Shown here: piece by piece, positions 1 to 7,772 of the stretch
Layout of the letters: each line of letters opens with the position of its first letter
How positions within the stretch are numbered: position 1 is the first letter of the stretch
Source: Mammaliicoccus stepanovicii
GTDB taxonomy: Bacteria; Bacillota; Bacilli; Staphylococcales; Staphylococcaceae
NCBI RefSeq assembly: GCF_002902525.1
Contig: NZ_PPQZ01000102.1
Location: 30,452-72,825 of the forward strand
Length of the DNA: 42,374 nt
Direction: 5' to 3'
The notes under the pieces: generated by a model
Told to the model about the DNA's origin: nothing
Databases searched by the model: none
The model's input: only the letters and a program-made list of their open reading frames with translations
Program-made: the position numbers and the translations under genes

Positions 1-198
1 ATTTTTAAATAATGCGACTAGAATTCCTGAAACCGGTCCAAAAGCAAATGTAGCAATCAGTACAGGAATATCACTAAAGTCCATCGTTAAATACGGCGGA
101 ATTAGTGGTAAAGGAAATTTTAAAAACATTAAAATAAAGCTGATTGCGATTAACATACTAACCGTAAGTAATCGCTTTGTTTTGTTATGATTACTCAT
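1..198 (-). CDS. ribU: Riboflavin ECF transporter S component RibU (5' part)
   Basis: The first 66 codons are present and the gene runs off the left edge of the window. RibU is the membrane substrate-binding subunit of the energy-coupling-factor riboflavin importer. The visible N-terminus has a short basic stretch, a first hydrophobic helix, then the segment FPLPLIPPYLTMDFSDIP and a second hydrophobic helix, which is characteristic of RibU proteins. The ATG at 196-198 follows an AGGAGG ribosome-binding site at about 205-211. An FMN riboswitch directly upstream on the same strand strongly supports the identification and implies repression when FMN is plentiful. The remaining membrane helices lie outside the window. 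Confidence 0.92.
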   Translation of the reverse strand, partial: MSNHNKTKRLLTVSMLIAISFILMFLKFPLPLIPPYLTMDFSDIPVLIATFAFGPVSGILVALFKN

Positions 199-204
199 AC
201 AGAC

Positions 205-281
205 TCCTCCTATCCATCTCGTAAGAATAGGAGGAAAAGTAATCGTTAAATAAACCTAGACTAACTAGATTAATTTCCTCC
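205..281 (-). promoter_or_regulatory. Expression platform of the FMN riboswitch (SD sequestor and anti-sequestor)
   Basis: Positions 205-213 contain the ribU ribosome-binding site and are perfectly complementary over 9 bp to 227-235, giving a hairpin that would hide it. Positions 230-237 are also perfectly complementary over 8 bp to 274-281, so the two pairings exclude each other. The second pairing would free the ribosome-binding site. No U-tract follows either helix, which points to translational control rather than termination. Complementarity is seen directly; the switching mechanism is inferred. Confidence 0.75.
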
Positions 282-406
282 ATCTTCTCCCATCCAGACT
301 TTAACTGTCGGCCTTAGATTTCCACTAAGTCAGCCAGTATATATTCAAAATATACTAGGTCGCGGGCTATAACCGCCGGTATGGAATTTCACCAAACCCC
401 GAAGAT
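282..406 (-). ncRNA. FMN riboswitch (RFN element)
   Basis: Read on the minus strand the element opens with ATCTTCGGGG, continues with the conserved GTGAAATTCC and ACCGGCGGT blocks and the AGCCCGCGA segment, and closes with AGTCTGGATGGGAGAAGAT. These are the hallmark conserved blocks of the FMN aptamer. The closing helix P1 pairs 401-406 with 282-287 and can be extended through 407-409 with 279-281 (one G-U pair). That extension would take three bases from the anti-sequestor. The element lies in the ribU leader, where FMN binding is known to lower expression. Confidence 0.96.
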
Positions 407-486
407 GAATTTTATTTAATTTTATGATTCGAATAATATCTTAGCATAATACATTGGCTAATTCATCAAATAAACTCAAAATATTT

Positions 487-2226
487 TTATTTTGGCAAAG
501 TAATGAAAAATGTTGTACCTTCACCTACGACACTATTTACGGAAATTGTTCCTTCATGTGAGTCGATTATTTTTTGAACGATGAATAGTCCTAAACCAGT
601 ACCATTCTTACCTCTTGTTCTGGATTGATCTACTTTATAAAACCTATTAAAGATTTGTTCTAGATGTTCTTTGGCAATACCTACACCAGTATCTCTAACG
701 ATAATAGAATTATATGTCGTATGACTATCATCAAAAATAACTTCGATTTGATCATCTTTATGTGTATATCTTATTGCATTATCAATTAAATTAGTCAGGA
801 CTTGTTCAATTCTATCGATATCACCATTCCAGTTATTTGATTTACCTGAATTCACTATAGATAAATGTAAACCATTTTCAATCGTTTGTGTTTTGAATTT
901 AGTCTCGATTTTCTTAATGAATGCATCTAAATCAAATTGAGCGATGGTTACTTTAATACCTTCGGCATCCATTTTAGCTACTTCTAACAATTCATTTACA
1001 AGTCTACTGAGTCGTTTAGATTCATCTAAAACAATATATAGAAAATCATCAACGTCTTTCTTCTCTGTTACAACCCCATCAACTATTGCTTCTGTATAAC
1101 CTTGTAGCATTGAAATAGGTGTTCGTAATTCATGTGACACACTTGCAATAAAATCTTTCTTCATTTGATCCATGTGATGTTCTTCTGTCATATCTCTAAT
1201 AATTACAACGATACCTGAAGAGCCATCATTTTGAATACTATCAATATAAGTTGAAATAACTACATAATATTTATGTCCAACTTCATATTCATAAAACTTA
1301 GTATTTTTTTCTTTAAAAGTTGCATTTCTTTGATGAGAAAGTGTGATATTGTCATATTCTTTAACTTCATTTAAAAACGTATCCGCTTTTGAGTTTGATA
1401 ATATGACTTCATTATTAGCATTAATGCCGACTACACCATCAATCATCGAGTTAATTAACTTTTCTTGAATATTATTCTTAGAATTAACATCATCTATATT
1501 CTTCCTAATATCTTTACTCATTTTATTAAATGCTAAACCAAGTTCGCCAATTTCATCACGCGAATAGACAGGTACTTTTTCATTATATTGTCCTTTAGCC
1601 ACTTTAAATGCTGCTTGCTTAAGTTGTATAAGTGGTTTCGTAATTCGATTCGAAAGAAAGAATGCAAAAACGGTACTCACAATTAATAATATAATGGCAG
1701 CAATAAGTATACTAAGCGTAATCACTTTTTGTGTTTCTTTAATAGAATTAACATCTTGGAATATGAATATGCCAGAATTATTGTTGTTAAATGCCTGTGA
1801 TGGATAACCTAATAATATATAACGGTGTTTATCGCCATTAACTGTCAAATTAATTTCTTTTAAAACATGTGTATCATCTTTAAATACTTTATCAAATGCA
1901 TGATTCCTTCTAATCTCCTCAATCATGACCTCTTTTAAAGGATCATCTGAATGTGCGTTTAAATCGTGTTTATTTCGTATAATAATTAAACCTGCAGGAT
2001 CTTCTATTAATTCTCTGGCATAGTCAATGACAGAATTTTTTTCATGAGAGTTGAGCAATAGTCGTTCTATTTTAGCAGCATTTTTATATAAATCTTCACC
2101 AGTATTAGAAGTATTATAAGATTGCATGAAAGTAATTAAGAATCCACTTAATAAAAGTAAAACTGTCGTTACTATTAAAATAATAGATAACCACAGTTTT
2201 ACAACAACACTATTTAACCGGTTCAT
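487..2226 (-). CDS. srrB: Respiratory sensor histidine kinase SrrB (ResE)
   Basis: Membrane sensor kinase of the SrrAB (ResDE) system, which adjusts respiratory and anaerobic genes to oxygen, nitric oxide and the redox state of the electron transport chain. The 579 residues show a transmembrane helix at about 10-33, an extracytoplasmic domain, a second helix at about 168-190, HAMP at about 191-245 and a PAS-like region at about 250-345. The HisKA motif SHELRTP has the phospho-accepting histidine at 365. The ATPase has an N-box at 479-488, DTGVGI at 512-517 and GTGLGL at 543-548. The start codon overlaps the srrA stop (TAATG), indicating translational coupling. The protein contains no cysteine at all. 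It is last in the res-srr operon. Confidence 0.96.
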   Translation of the reverse strand: MNRLNSVVVKLWLSIILIVTTVLLLLSGFLITFMQSYNTSNTGEDLYKNAAKIERLLLNSHEKNSVIDYARELIEDPAGLIIIRNKHDLNAHSDDPLKEVMIEEIRRNHAFDKVFKDDTHVLKEINLTVNGDKHRYILLGYPSQAFNNNNSGIFIFQDVNSIKETQKVITLSILIAAIILLIVSTVFAFFLSNRITKPLIQLKQAAFKVAKGQYNEKVPVYSRDEIGELGLAFNKMSKDIRKNIDDVNSKNNIQEKLINSMIDGVVGINANNEVILSNSKADTFLNEVKEYDNITLSHQRNATFKEKNTKFYEYEVGHKYYVVISTYIDSIQNDGSSGIVVIIRDMTEEHHMDQMKKDFIASVSHELRTPISMLQGYTEAIVDGVVTEKKDVDDFLYIVLDESKRLSRLVNELLEVAKMDAEGIKVTIAQFDLDAFIKKIETKFKTQTIENGLHLSIVNSGKSNNWNGDIDRIEQVLTNLIDNAIRYTHKDDQIEVIFDDSHTTYNSIIVRDTGVGIAKEHLEQIFNRFYKVDQSRTRGKNGTGLGLFIVQKIIDSHEGTISVNSVVGEGTTFFITLPK

Positions 2227-2933
2227 TATTCTGGAACCTCAAATTTATAACCAACGCCCCATACTGTATGAATCATTTGCGCTGCTTCTTCAGAAACTCT
2301 ATTTAGCTTTTCACGTAACCTTTTAACATGTGTATCTACCGTTCTTAAATCTCCGTAAAATTCATAATGCCAAACTTCTTTTAGGAGTTGTTCACGGTCG
2401 AATACTTTGTCTGGTGATTTTGCTAAGTACAATAATAGCTCATACTCTTTTGGTGTTAAATTAACTTCTTTATGATCCGCCAAAACTCTATGTGCGTCAT
2501 TATCAATTACTAGATTTTCAAATACAATCATATCTTTAGCGGTATTAGTTTGACTAATCGTCATGTTACTCGTTGTGCGTCTTAAAAGTGCTTTAACTCT
2601 TAACACAACTTCTCTAGGTGAAAATGGTTTCACGATATAGTCATCTGCACCTGACTCAAAACCTTCTACTCTATTATTTTCTTCACCTTTAGCTGTAAGC
2701 ATAATAATAGGAGTTGATTTCGTTTCTCTTAATTTCTTACATACTTCTATTCCATCCATCTTAGGTAACATTAAGTCCAACAAAATACAGTCATAATTTT
2801 CATTTAATGCTTTATCTAAAGCTATTTGACCGTTTTCGGCTTCATCAGTTTCATAACCTTCTCTTTGGAGATACATTGTAACTAATTTACGAATTCTATC
2901 TTCATCATCTACAACTAAAATACGATCTGTCAT
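2226..2933 (-). CDS. srrA: Respiratory response regulator SrrA (ResD)
   Basis: OmpR/PhoB-type response regulator of 235 residues, the partner of SrrB. The receiver domain (about 1-120) carries the acidic pair D9/D10, the phosphoacceptor D53 in LLLDLMLP, and the conserved lysine in IVKPFSP. The C-terminal winged-helix domain (about 135-235) contains LTPKEYELLLYL and the wing motif TVWGVGYKFE. Phosphorylated SrrA controls cytochrome assembly, terminal oxidases, fermentation and virulence genes in S. aureus; here the target set is unknown. The gene follows resC after 27 nt and overlaps srrB by one base, so resABC, srrA and srrB form one transcription unit as in Bacillus resABCDE. Confidence 0.97.
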   Translation of the reverse strand: MTDRILVVDDEDRIRKLVTMYLQREGYETDEAENGQIALDKALNENYDCILLDLMLPKMDGIEVCKKLRETKSTPIIMLTAKGEENNRVEGFESGADDYIVKPFSPREVVLRVKALLRRTTSNMTISQTNTAKDMIVFENLVIDNDAHRVLADHKEVNLTPKEYELLLYLAKSPDKVFDREQLLKEVWHYEFYGDLRTVDTHVKRLREKLNRVSEEAAQMIHTVWGVGYKFEVPE

Positions 2934-2960
2934 TATCGCTTAACTCCTTTCAAGCAATTT

Positions 2961-4178
2961 TTAAGCATATGAGTGTAATCCGGATACGATTAAGTTAACG
3001 GCGATTACATTGAAAAGGATAATACCAAGTCCACCAACAGCTAACCAGGCTGACTTACGACCTTCCCATCCTTTACCTAACCTTAAGTGTAGAAAAATAG
3101 CATAATATAGGAATGTAATGAGTGCCCAAACTTCTTTAGGATCCCATCCCCAATATCTACTCCATGCCATTTGTGCCCAAATACTTGCAAATAAAATGCC
3201 GCCTAAAGCAAATAATGGGAAACCAATAATAACTGAACGATAACCTATTTCATCCATCAGAGATAAATTAACACGTTTAGTCAATGGTTTAATCAAACTA
3301 AATAAAGTTTTACCTTTAAATATTAACCTCAGTATACCATATAATACCGTTCCAATAACGATCGACCATATCACTGTATTGAATTTCTGTGCGTTTAGAA
3401 CAGGTGGTAATTCGATTTTACTCCAACTTAATATATCATTTCTCTTAGTTGGTTCATAATCACTACCTTTAACGTGGTTTACTAGTATACTATCTTGTTG
3501 AGTGACAAATGCTGGTAAGTGATAATGTTGAACTGAATTGTTATCATTTTTATCTATAAAGAAATACGTATCATCATAACCAACAACATCTTTCATAATA
3601 ACAGTAGTTAATATAAAACCTATTATAATCACGACAAAGTACATAATCACTTCAACAAAGAAACTATGTATCGTTTTTTCACTCGGACTAACTGCTGCCA
3701 ATAAATAAATTAAACCGGCAACACAGCTAATTGAAAGAATTCCGTATGAAATGGTAACCGTGATGACATGTATAGCTAACCAACTCGATTGTAGTGCTGG
3801 AATTAATGGCGAAACATCTCTTGAGAACATACTTGCATATGCAATGAGTAACATTGCAATTGGAAGAACGAACAATGCCAATAGCGGTAATTTATATAAT
3901 GAATAAATTACTAAAAATCCGCCAACCATCATGATTCCAAACATTGTTAAAAATTCATACATATTACTAACTGGTGCATGACCTGCAGCAATCCATCTTG
4001 TGATAAAATATGTTATCTGTAGAATGAATCCAAAAACAGTTAAAGTAACACCAATTTTTTCGGCACGTTTCTTTGTTGCTTTTACTGAAAAAGAAAAAGG
4101 TACCATAGCAATTAAATATATGATAAATGCTGAATACAAAGTTATATTACTTATGTTTAATATTAAATCCTTATCCAT
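2961..4178 (-). CDS. resC: Cytochrome c maturation protein ResC/CcsA
   Basis: Polytopic membrane protein of System II cytochrome c biogenesis. With ResB it forms the haem export and ligation complex. The 405 residues have several hydrophobic segments, and the haem-handling tryptophan-rich signature RYWGWDPKEVW lies near residues 341-351 in the C-terminal third. I chose the ATG at 4178 because AAGGAGG sits six bases upstream; an upstream in-frame ATG at 4220 lacks such a site and would lie deep in resB. The gene overlaps the end of resB by 8 nt, which suggests coupled translation of the two partners. Confidence 0.93.
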   Translation of the reverse strand: MDKDLILNISNITLYSAFIIYLIAMVPFSFSVKATKKRAEKIGVTLTVFGFILQITYFITRWIAAGHAPVSNMYEFLTMFGIMMVGGFLVIYSLYKLPLLALFVLPIAMLLIAYASMFSRDVSPLIPALQSSWLAIHVITVTISYGILSISCVAGLIYLLAAVSPSEKTIHSFFVEVIMYFVVIIIGFILTTVIMKDVVGYDDTYFFIDKNDNNSVQHYHLPAFVTQQDSILVNHVKGSDYEPTKRNDILSWSKIELPPVLNAQKFNTVIWSIVIGTVLYGILRLIFKGKTLFSLIKPLTKRVNLSLMDEIGYRSVIIGFPLFALGGILFASIWAQMAWSRYWGWDPKEVWALITFLYYAIFLHLRLGKGWEGRKSAWLAVGGLGIILFNVIAVNLIVSGLHSYA

Positions 4179-5814
4179 TGTTTGCCTCCTTACTTTCGTG
4201 AATATCTTTTTTTGTATCAACGATATGTTGAATATTATGCTTGTCTAAAATTTGGTTTATTTCCTTACTAAATCCGTAGTAGTTTTTATTCGTATGACCA
4301 GCAATATTAAATTTACCATCATTTGTATTAATCCATATTCTTCTATGATTAATATATGATCCTACTGCTAAACCTAGTAAGAAAATAATAAATCCAGTAA
4401 ATAATATAGGTAAAGTTAAATCTTTTTTGACTGCAAGTACTGTAGCCCATTGATTTGTAGCATTAGCAAATTTAACTTCCATTTTATTATTTTTAGAAAT
4501 ATCTTGTGAGTCTTTTATTCTTAGAAAACTAAATTCAGGTTTTTCGCCTTTTTTAGTGACTTCAAAAACGAAAGCAGGATTGTTTGGATTTGGTGATTTT
4601 GTAGCTAAAACACCGTTTTCGATTTTTTCATAATCTGGTGCATAACTTCTTAAATTAATAGTATAGCCATTTCCAACATTGTATTTCTTCTTAGGGTTTT
4701 CAAGATTGACTGTAAATGGATTACCAACCTTGTCTCCATCTTTAGTTTTTAAATTAAATGTCATATCCTTCAGAAGTGAATTATCAAAACTACTTTGATA
4801 AAATTGTAAGTTTTCATATGTTAGCGGTTTGTTTACTTTAATAGACTTATGCGCAACTTCTTTTAAATTTGCACTTGAACCAATAACATCTTGTTGACTG
4901 TTCTTATATAAAGTTGCTTTTGTTTCATAGTTCTTTGCTATTTTGTTCATGCTTGGATCAATAGATTCTGGATTTGTGTTCGATTGAGATTTTTCATCAT
5001 ATTCTTCAAAAATAAAATCATTATTTTTAATATAATACTCTCTATCCGTGCCAGGAACTGGTTTAGTTTCGCCTTCTTTGACGTATACCATTTCGTCTAA
5101 ATAAAAACCAGGTATGAATCTTAACATAGCACCTATTAATAATATAATTAAGCCCGTATGATTAATATATGGCCCGTATCTTGATAAACGACCTTTTTCT
5201 AATAATAAATTGTCACCTTCACGTTTTACTTTATACCGTTTTGCCTTAAATGATTTGCCTAATGCATCTAAATCAACTTTATCTTCAGATGACATGAACA
5301 GTCGTTGTCTTTTGAAGAAAGAATCATGTTTCTTAGTTCTTTGGTTTCTTAAAGATTTATGTAACGGAACGCCTCTATCAATACTAGATGTAATAATTGA
5401 AAATGCTACTAAACCTAGTAATATTAAGAACCACCATGAACTATATAAATTATGGAAACCTAATTTATAATATAACAACCCTAATGAACCGTAATGTTCA
5501 AAGTAATATTGTTCAGGGTTAACATTCATAGGAATAAAGTACTGTTGAGGGAATATCGTTCCAATTGAAGCAGCAATAACAGTTATGATTAACAACGTTA
5601 CCCCTGTTTTAATTGAAGCAAAGAAATTCCAAATACGGTCTAGTAATGTTTTATTTTTAGTTTTTGAACGAATAGCCTGACCGTCATATCTCATGACATC
5701 AGTTGTTTTTTTCTTATCATAGTCGTCATTTATTAATCGACCACAATTCAAACAAAGTTGAGTACCTTCAGGATTTTTGAACCCGCACTCACAAACGATT
5801 TGTTTGTTGCTCAT
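4171..5814 (-). CDS. resB: Cytochrome c biogenesis protein ResB with N-terminal zinc ribbon
   Basis: Partner of ResC in the System II cytochrome c synthetase. The 547-residue protein has hydrophobic helices near 75-95, 125-145 and 215-235, then a large extracytoplasmic domain (about 240-470), and a final helix before the cytoplasmic tail, as expected for ResB. The N-terminal 30 residues carry C8-x-C10 and C21-x2-C24, a compact zinc-ribbon pattern placed before the first membrane helix and therefore probably cytoplasmic. ATG at 5814 follows a GGGGG-containing ribosome-binding site. The gene begins 12 nt after resA ends. Confidence 0.92.
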   Translation of the reverse strand: MSNKQIVCECGFKNPEGTQLCLNCGRLINDDYDKKKTTDVMRYDGQAIRSKTKNKTLLDRIWNFFASIKTGVTLLIITVIAASIGTIFPQQYFIPMNVNPEQYYFEHYGSLGLLYYKLGFHNLYSSWWFLILLGLVAFSIITSSIDRGVPLHKSLRNQRTKKHDSFFKRQRLFMSSEDKVDLDALGKSFKAKRYKVKREGDNLLLEKGRLSRYGPYINHTGLIILLIGAMLRFIPGFYLDEMVYVKEGETKPVPGTDREYYIKNNDFIFEEYDEKSQSNTNPESIDPSMNKIAKNYETKATLYKNSQQDVIGSSANLKEVAHKSIKVNKPLTYENLQFYQSSFDNSLLKDMTFNLKTKDGDKVGNPFTVNLENPKKKYNVGNGYTINLRSYAPDYEKIENGVLATKSPNPNNPAFVFEVTKKGEKPEFSFLRIKDSQDISKNNKMEVKFANATNQWATVLAVKKDLTLPILFTGFIIFLLGLAVGSYINHRRIWINTNDGKFNIAGHTNKNYYGFSKEINQILDKHNIQHIVDTKKDIHESKEANNG

Positions 5815-5826
5815 CTTAAATCCCCC

Positions 5827-6363
5827 CTATTTCACTTTAACTGATTCCATTTGTTCTATAATTTGTTTCTTAGATAATTCACCGGTGTGTTTAGCTTTTA
5901 CTTTACCATCTTTATCAACTGTAATTGTAGTTGGTAATGGATTAACGCCATACGCATCTGTAACTAAATTATCATTGTCCATAGCAACGGTAAAAGTTGG
6001 TGATTTGTCCAGTGAACTTAAATATTGTTTTATTTGTTGAGGATTATTTCTAACATGAATTGCAACAACTTCAACGCCTTTATGTTTATATGTCTGATAT
6101 TGTCTTTCTAATTCTGGCATTTCTCGTTTACAAGGTTCACACCAAGTCCCCCAAAAATTAATTAATACGCCTTTACCCTTCAAATCTTCAAGATTAATTT
6201 TCTTACCATCAACTGTTTCAAGTTCAAACAGTGGTGCATCGTCACCAACTTGTGCAACTTTGTCTTTATCTTTTGTAAGACTAGACCACACGACAAAAAT
6301 AATAGCAAATAAAATGACGACAGTAATAACTATTTGTAAAATAGTCTTATTCTTTTTCTTCAT
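5827..6363 (-). CDS. resA: Thiol-disulfide oxidoreductase ResA
   Basis: Membrane-anchored extracytoplasmic thioredoxin-like protein that reduces apocytochrome c cysteines before haem attachment. The 178 residues consist of a basic N-terminus, one signal-anchor helix (about 8-27) and an AhpC/TSA-Redoxin fold. The active site WCEPCK has C75 and C78, the same spacing as the C74/C77 pair of B. subtilis ResA. The cis-proline region is seen in NPLPTTITVD. AAGGAGG stands upstream of the ATG. It is the first gene of the res-srr operon, directly behind a promoter and a cre-like site at 6425-6476. Confidence 0.95.
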   Translation of the reverse strand: MKKKNKTILQIVITVVILFAIIFVVWSSLTKDKDKVAQVGDDAPLFELETVDGKKINLEDLKGKGVLINFWGTWCEPCKREMPELERQYQTYKHKGVEVVAIHVRNNPQQIKQYLSSLDKSPTFTVAMDNDNLVTDAYGVNPLPTTITVDKDGKVKAKHTGELSKKQIIEQMESVKVK

Positions 6364-6385
6364 GCATAATCCTCCTTAACACAAT

Positions 6386-6415
6386 AAAAAAACCATACAT
6401 TTGCTATGTTATGGT
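6386..6415 (-). terminator. Rho-independent terminator downstream of rluB, at the 5' end of the resA leader
   Basis: On the minus strand, 6406-6415 pairs with 6392-6400 (nine pairs with a one-base bulge, five-base loop), followed by a run of seven T at 6392-6386. It can end transcripts of scpA-scpB-rluB. The proposed resA promoter at 6425-6433 lies just upstream, so resA transcripts starting near 6418 would carry this hairpin at their very 5' end. Confidence 0.75.
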
Positions 6416-6424
6416 GTTTTGTTT

Positions 6425-6476
6425 AGTATATCATGACTAAAAATCAGTTTAGTGGCATAATTGTGAACGTTTGCAA
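6425..6476 (-). promoter_or_regulatory. Putative resA promoter with upstream cre-like operator
   Basis: On the minus strand 6433-6425 reads TGATATACT, an extended -10 element, without a good -35. Upstream, 6461-6476 is the imperfect palindrome TTGCAAACGTTCACAA, which fits the CcpA cre consensus WTGNAANCGNWWNCA with one mismatch. The B. subtilis res operon is known to be under catabolite control. A Rex site was considered but the spacing between half sites is two bases too short. Confidence 0.5.
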
Positions 6477-6477
6477 T

Positions 6478-7215
6478 TTATTTGCCGTCTTGAGCTAAGT
6501 GTCTCATGACTTTAATTTCATGTGGTGATAATGTTCTACCTTGACCTGCATTTAATCCTTTTAAGTTTAAAGGGCCGTATTCAACACGTGATAATTTCAC
6601 AACTTCGTGACCAAAGTGGCTAAACATTCTTCTTACTTGTCGATTTCTTCCTTCAGTTATCGTGATTTCTACATGCGTTACATTTCTTTCGCGATCTTGA
6701 CTTTTAACTTTAACAATTGCTGGTTGAGTCAATCCGTCTTCTAATTTGATACCTTTTTCAAGTTGTTTTACTTCTTCACGCAATAAATAGCCTTTTAATT
6801 TAGCTACATATTTCTTTTGGATTTTATACTTTGGATGTGTCATTAAGTTCGTAAATTCCCCATCATTCGTTAAAATGAGTAATCCAGAAGTGTCATAATC
6901 AAGTCGTCCAACTGGGAAAATTCTTGTCTTTATATCTTTGAAGAAATCTGTTACAACTGTTCTTCCTTTATCATCTGACACACTCGTAATAACTTTAGTC
7001 GGTTTATGGAAGAGAATATATAATTTGTTTGGCATTTCTAAAGGTATACCTTCCACAACAATATAATCTGATTCTCTAACTTTAGTTCCAAGTTCTGTTA
7101 CTTGCTTTTGATTGACGTATACTTTACCTTCTTCGATTAATTTCTCGGCTTTTCTACGTGATGTATGCCCGCTCTTTGCAATAACTTTTTGTAATCTATC
7201 TAATTCTTCGCTCAT
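6478..7215 (-). CDS. rluB: 23S rRNA pseudouridine synthase RluB
   Basis: RsuA/RluB-type pseudouridine synthase of 245 residues that modifies helix 89 of 23S rRNA (the E. coli family member acts on U2605). The N-terminal S4 RNA-binding domain (about 4-50) includes RLQKVIAKSGHTSRRKAE. The catalytic domain carries GRLDYDTSGLLILTNDGE, with the catalytic aspartate in RLDYDTSG, and the later motif EGRNRQVRRM. The ATG overlaps the scpB stop codon (TAATG), so it is the third gene of scpA-scpB-rluB, the same order as in B. subtilis (ypuH-rluB). A terminator follows at 6386-6415. Confidence 0.94.
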   Translation of the reverse strand: MSEELDRLQKVIAKSGHTSRRKAEKLIEEGKVYVNQKQVTELGTKVRESDYIVVEGIPLEMPNKLYILFHKPTKVITSVSDDKGRTVVTDFFKDIKTRIFPVGRLDYDTSGLLILTNDGEFTNLMTHPKYKIQKKYVAKLKGYLLREEVKQLEKGIKLEDGLTQPAIVKVKSQDRERNVTHVEITITEGRNRQVRRMFSHFGHEVVKLSRVEYGPLNLKGLNAGQGRTLSPHEIKVMRHLAQDGK

Positions 7216-7772
7216 TATTCATGCTCCTCATTTTGTTTTTCATTCATGCTACTAAAAAACAAATCCATTTCTTCTTGTTCATTTTCTTCGTTTGTTGATT
7301 TTGGTAAATCGTCTAATGATGAAAGTCCAAATACATTTAAAAAGTAATCAGTCGTATAAAGTAACTGACTTCTTGATTGTTCATTATGTTTGGATTCTAC
7401 AACACCTTTAGCAATTAATGTTTTGACAGATGCGTCGGAATTAACGCCTCTAATTATTTCAATATCGCTTCTCGTTACAGGTTGATTATACGCAATGATA
7501 GATAATGTTTCTAGTGCAGCTTGTGATAATTTCGTATTCATATTATCTATCATTAATTGCTCTAAATATGGGTGCATTATCGGTTTAGCTGTTAATATGC
7601 AATTGTTACCATAAAAAATAATTTGCAACGTTTCTCTTTCATATTCACTTGCTAACGCTTTAAGCTGTGTAGGTGTTACTTCTAGTAAATCACATAATTG
7701 ATTAACTTCAATCCCTTCATCACCTAAAGAATATAACAATCCTTCTAATAATCCTAATTTACTCACTGACAT
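7215..7772 (-). CDS. scpB: Segregation and condensation protein B
   Basis: ScpB is a dimeric winged-helix kite protein that binds ScpA and completes the Smc-ScpAB condensin needed for chromosome compaction and segregation. At 185 residues it has normal length. The conserved core AALETLSIIAYNQPVTRSDIEIIRGV sits around residues 85-110 and the second winged helix follows. The C-terminus is acidic and probably disordered (EENEQEEMD). It overlaps scpA by 14 nt and rluB by one base, so the three proteins are probably made from one coupled message. Confidence 0.95.
   Translation of the reverse strand: MSVSKLGLLEGLLYSLGDEGIEVNQLCDLLEVTPTQLKALASEYERETLQIIFYGNNCILTAKPIMHPYLEQLMIDNMNTKLSQAALETLSIIAYNQPVTRSDIEIIRGVNSDASVKTLIAKGVVESKHNEQSRSQLLYTTDYFLNVFGLSSLDDLPKSTNEENEQEEMDLFFSSMNEKQNEEHE

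Noticed and set aside
487-510. Terminator after srrB
   Set aside because: Only an all-A/T seven-base stem overlapping the srrB stop codon is visible; too weak to call.
4179-4220. N-terminal extension of ResC
   Set aside because: The upstream ATG lacks a ribosome-binding site, while ATG 4178 has AAGGAGG at proper distance. The same reasoning trimmed gnd, the M20 peptidase, bkdAB, ispA, xseB, nusB and accB.
6461-6478. Rex operator upstream of resA
   Set aside because: The left half TTGTGAA matches, but the spacer is two bases shorter than in the Rex consensus and the right half is degraded; a cre site fits better.
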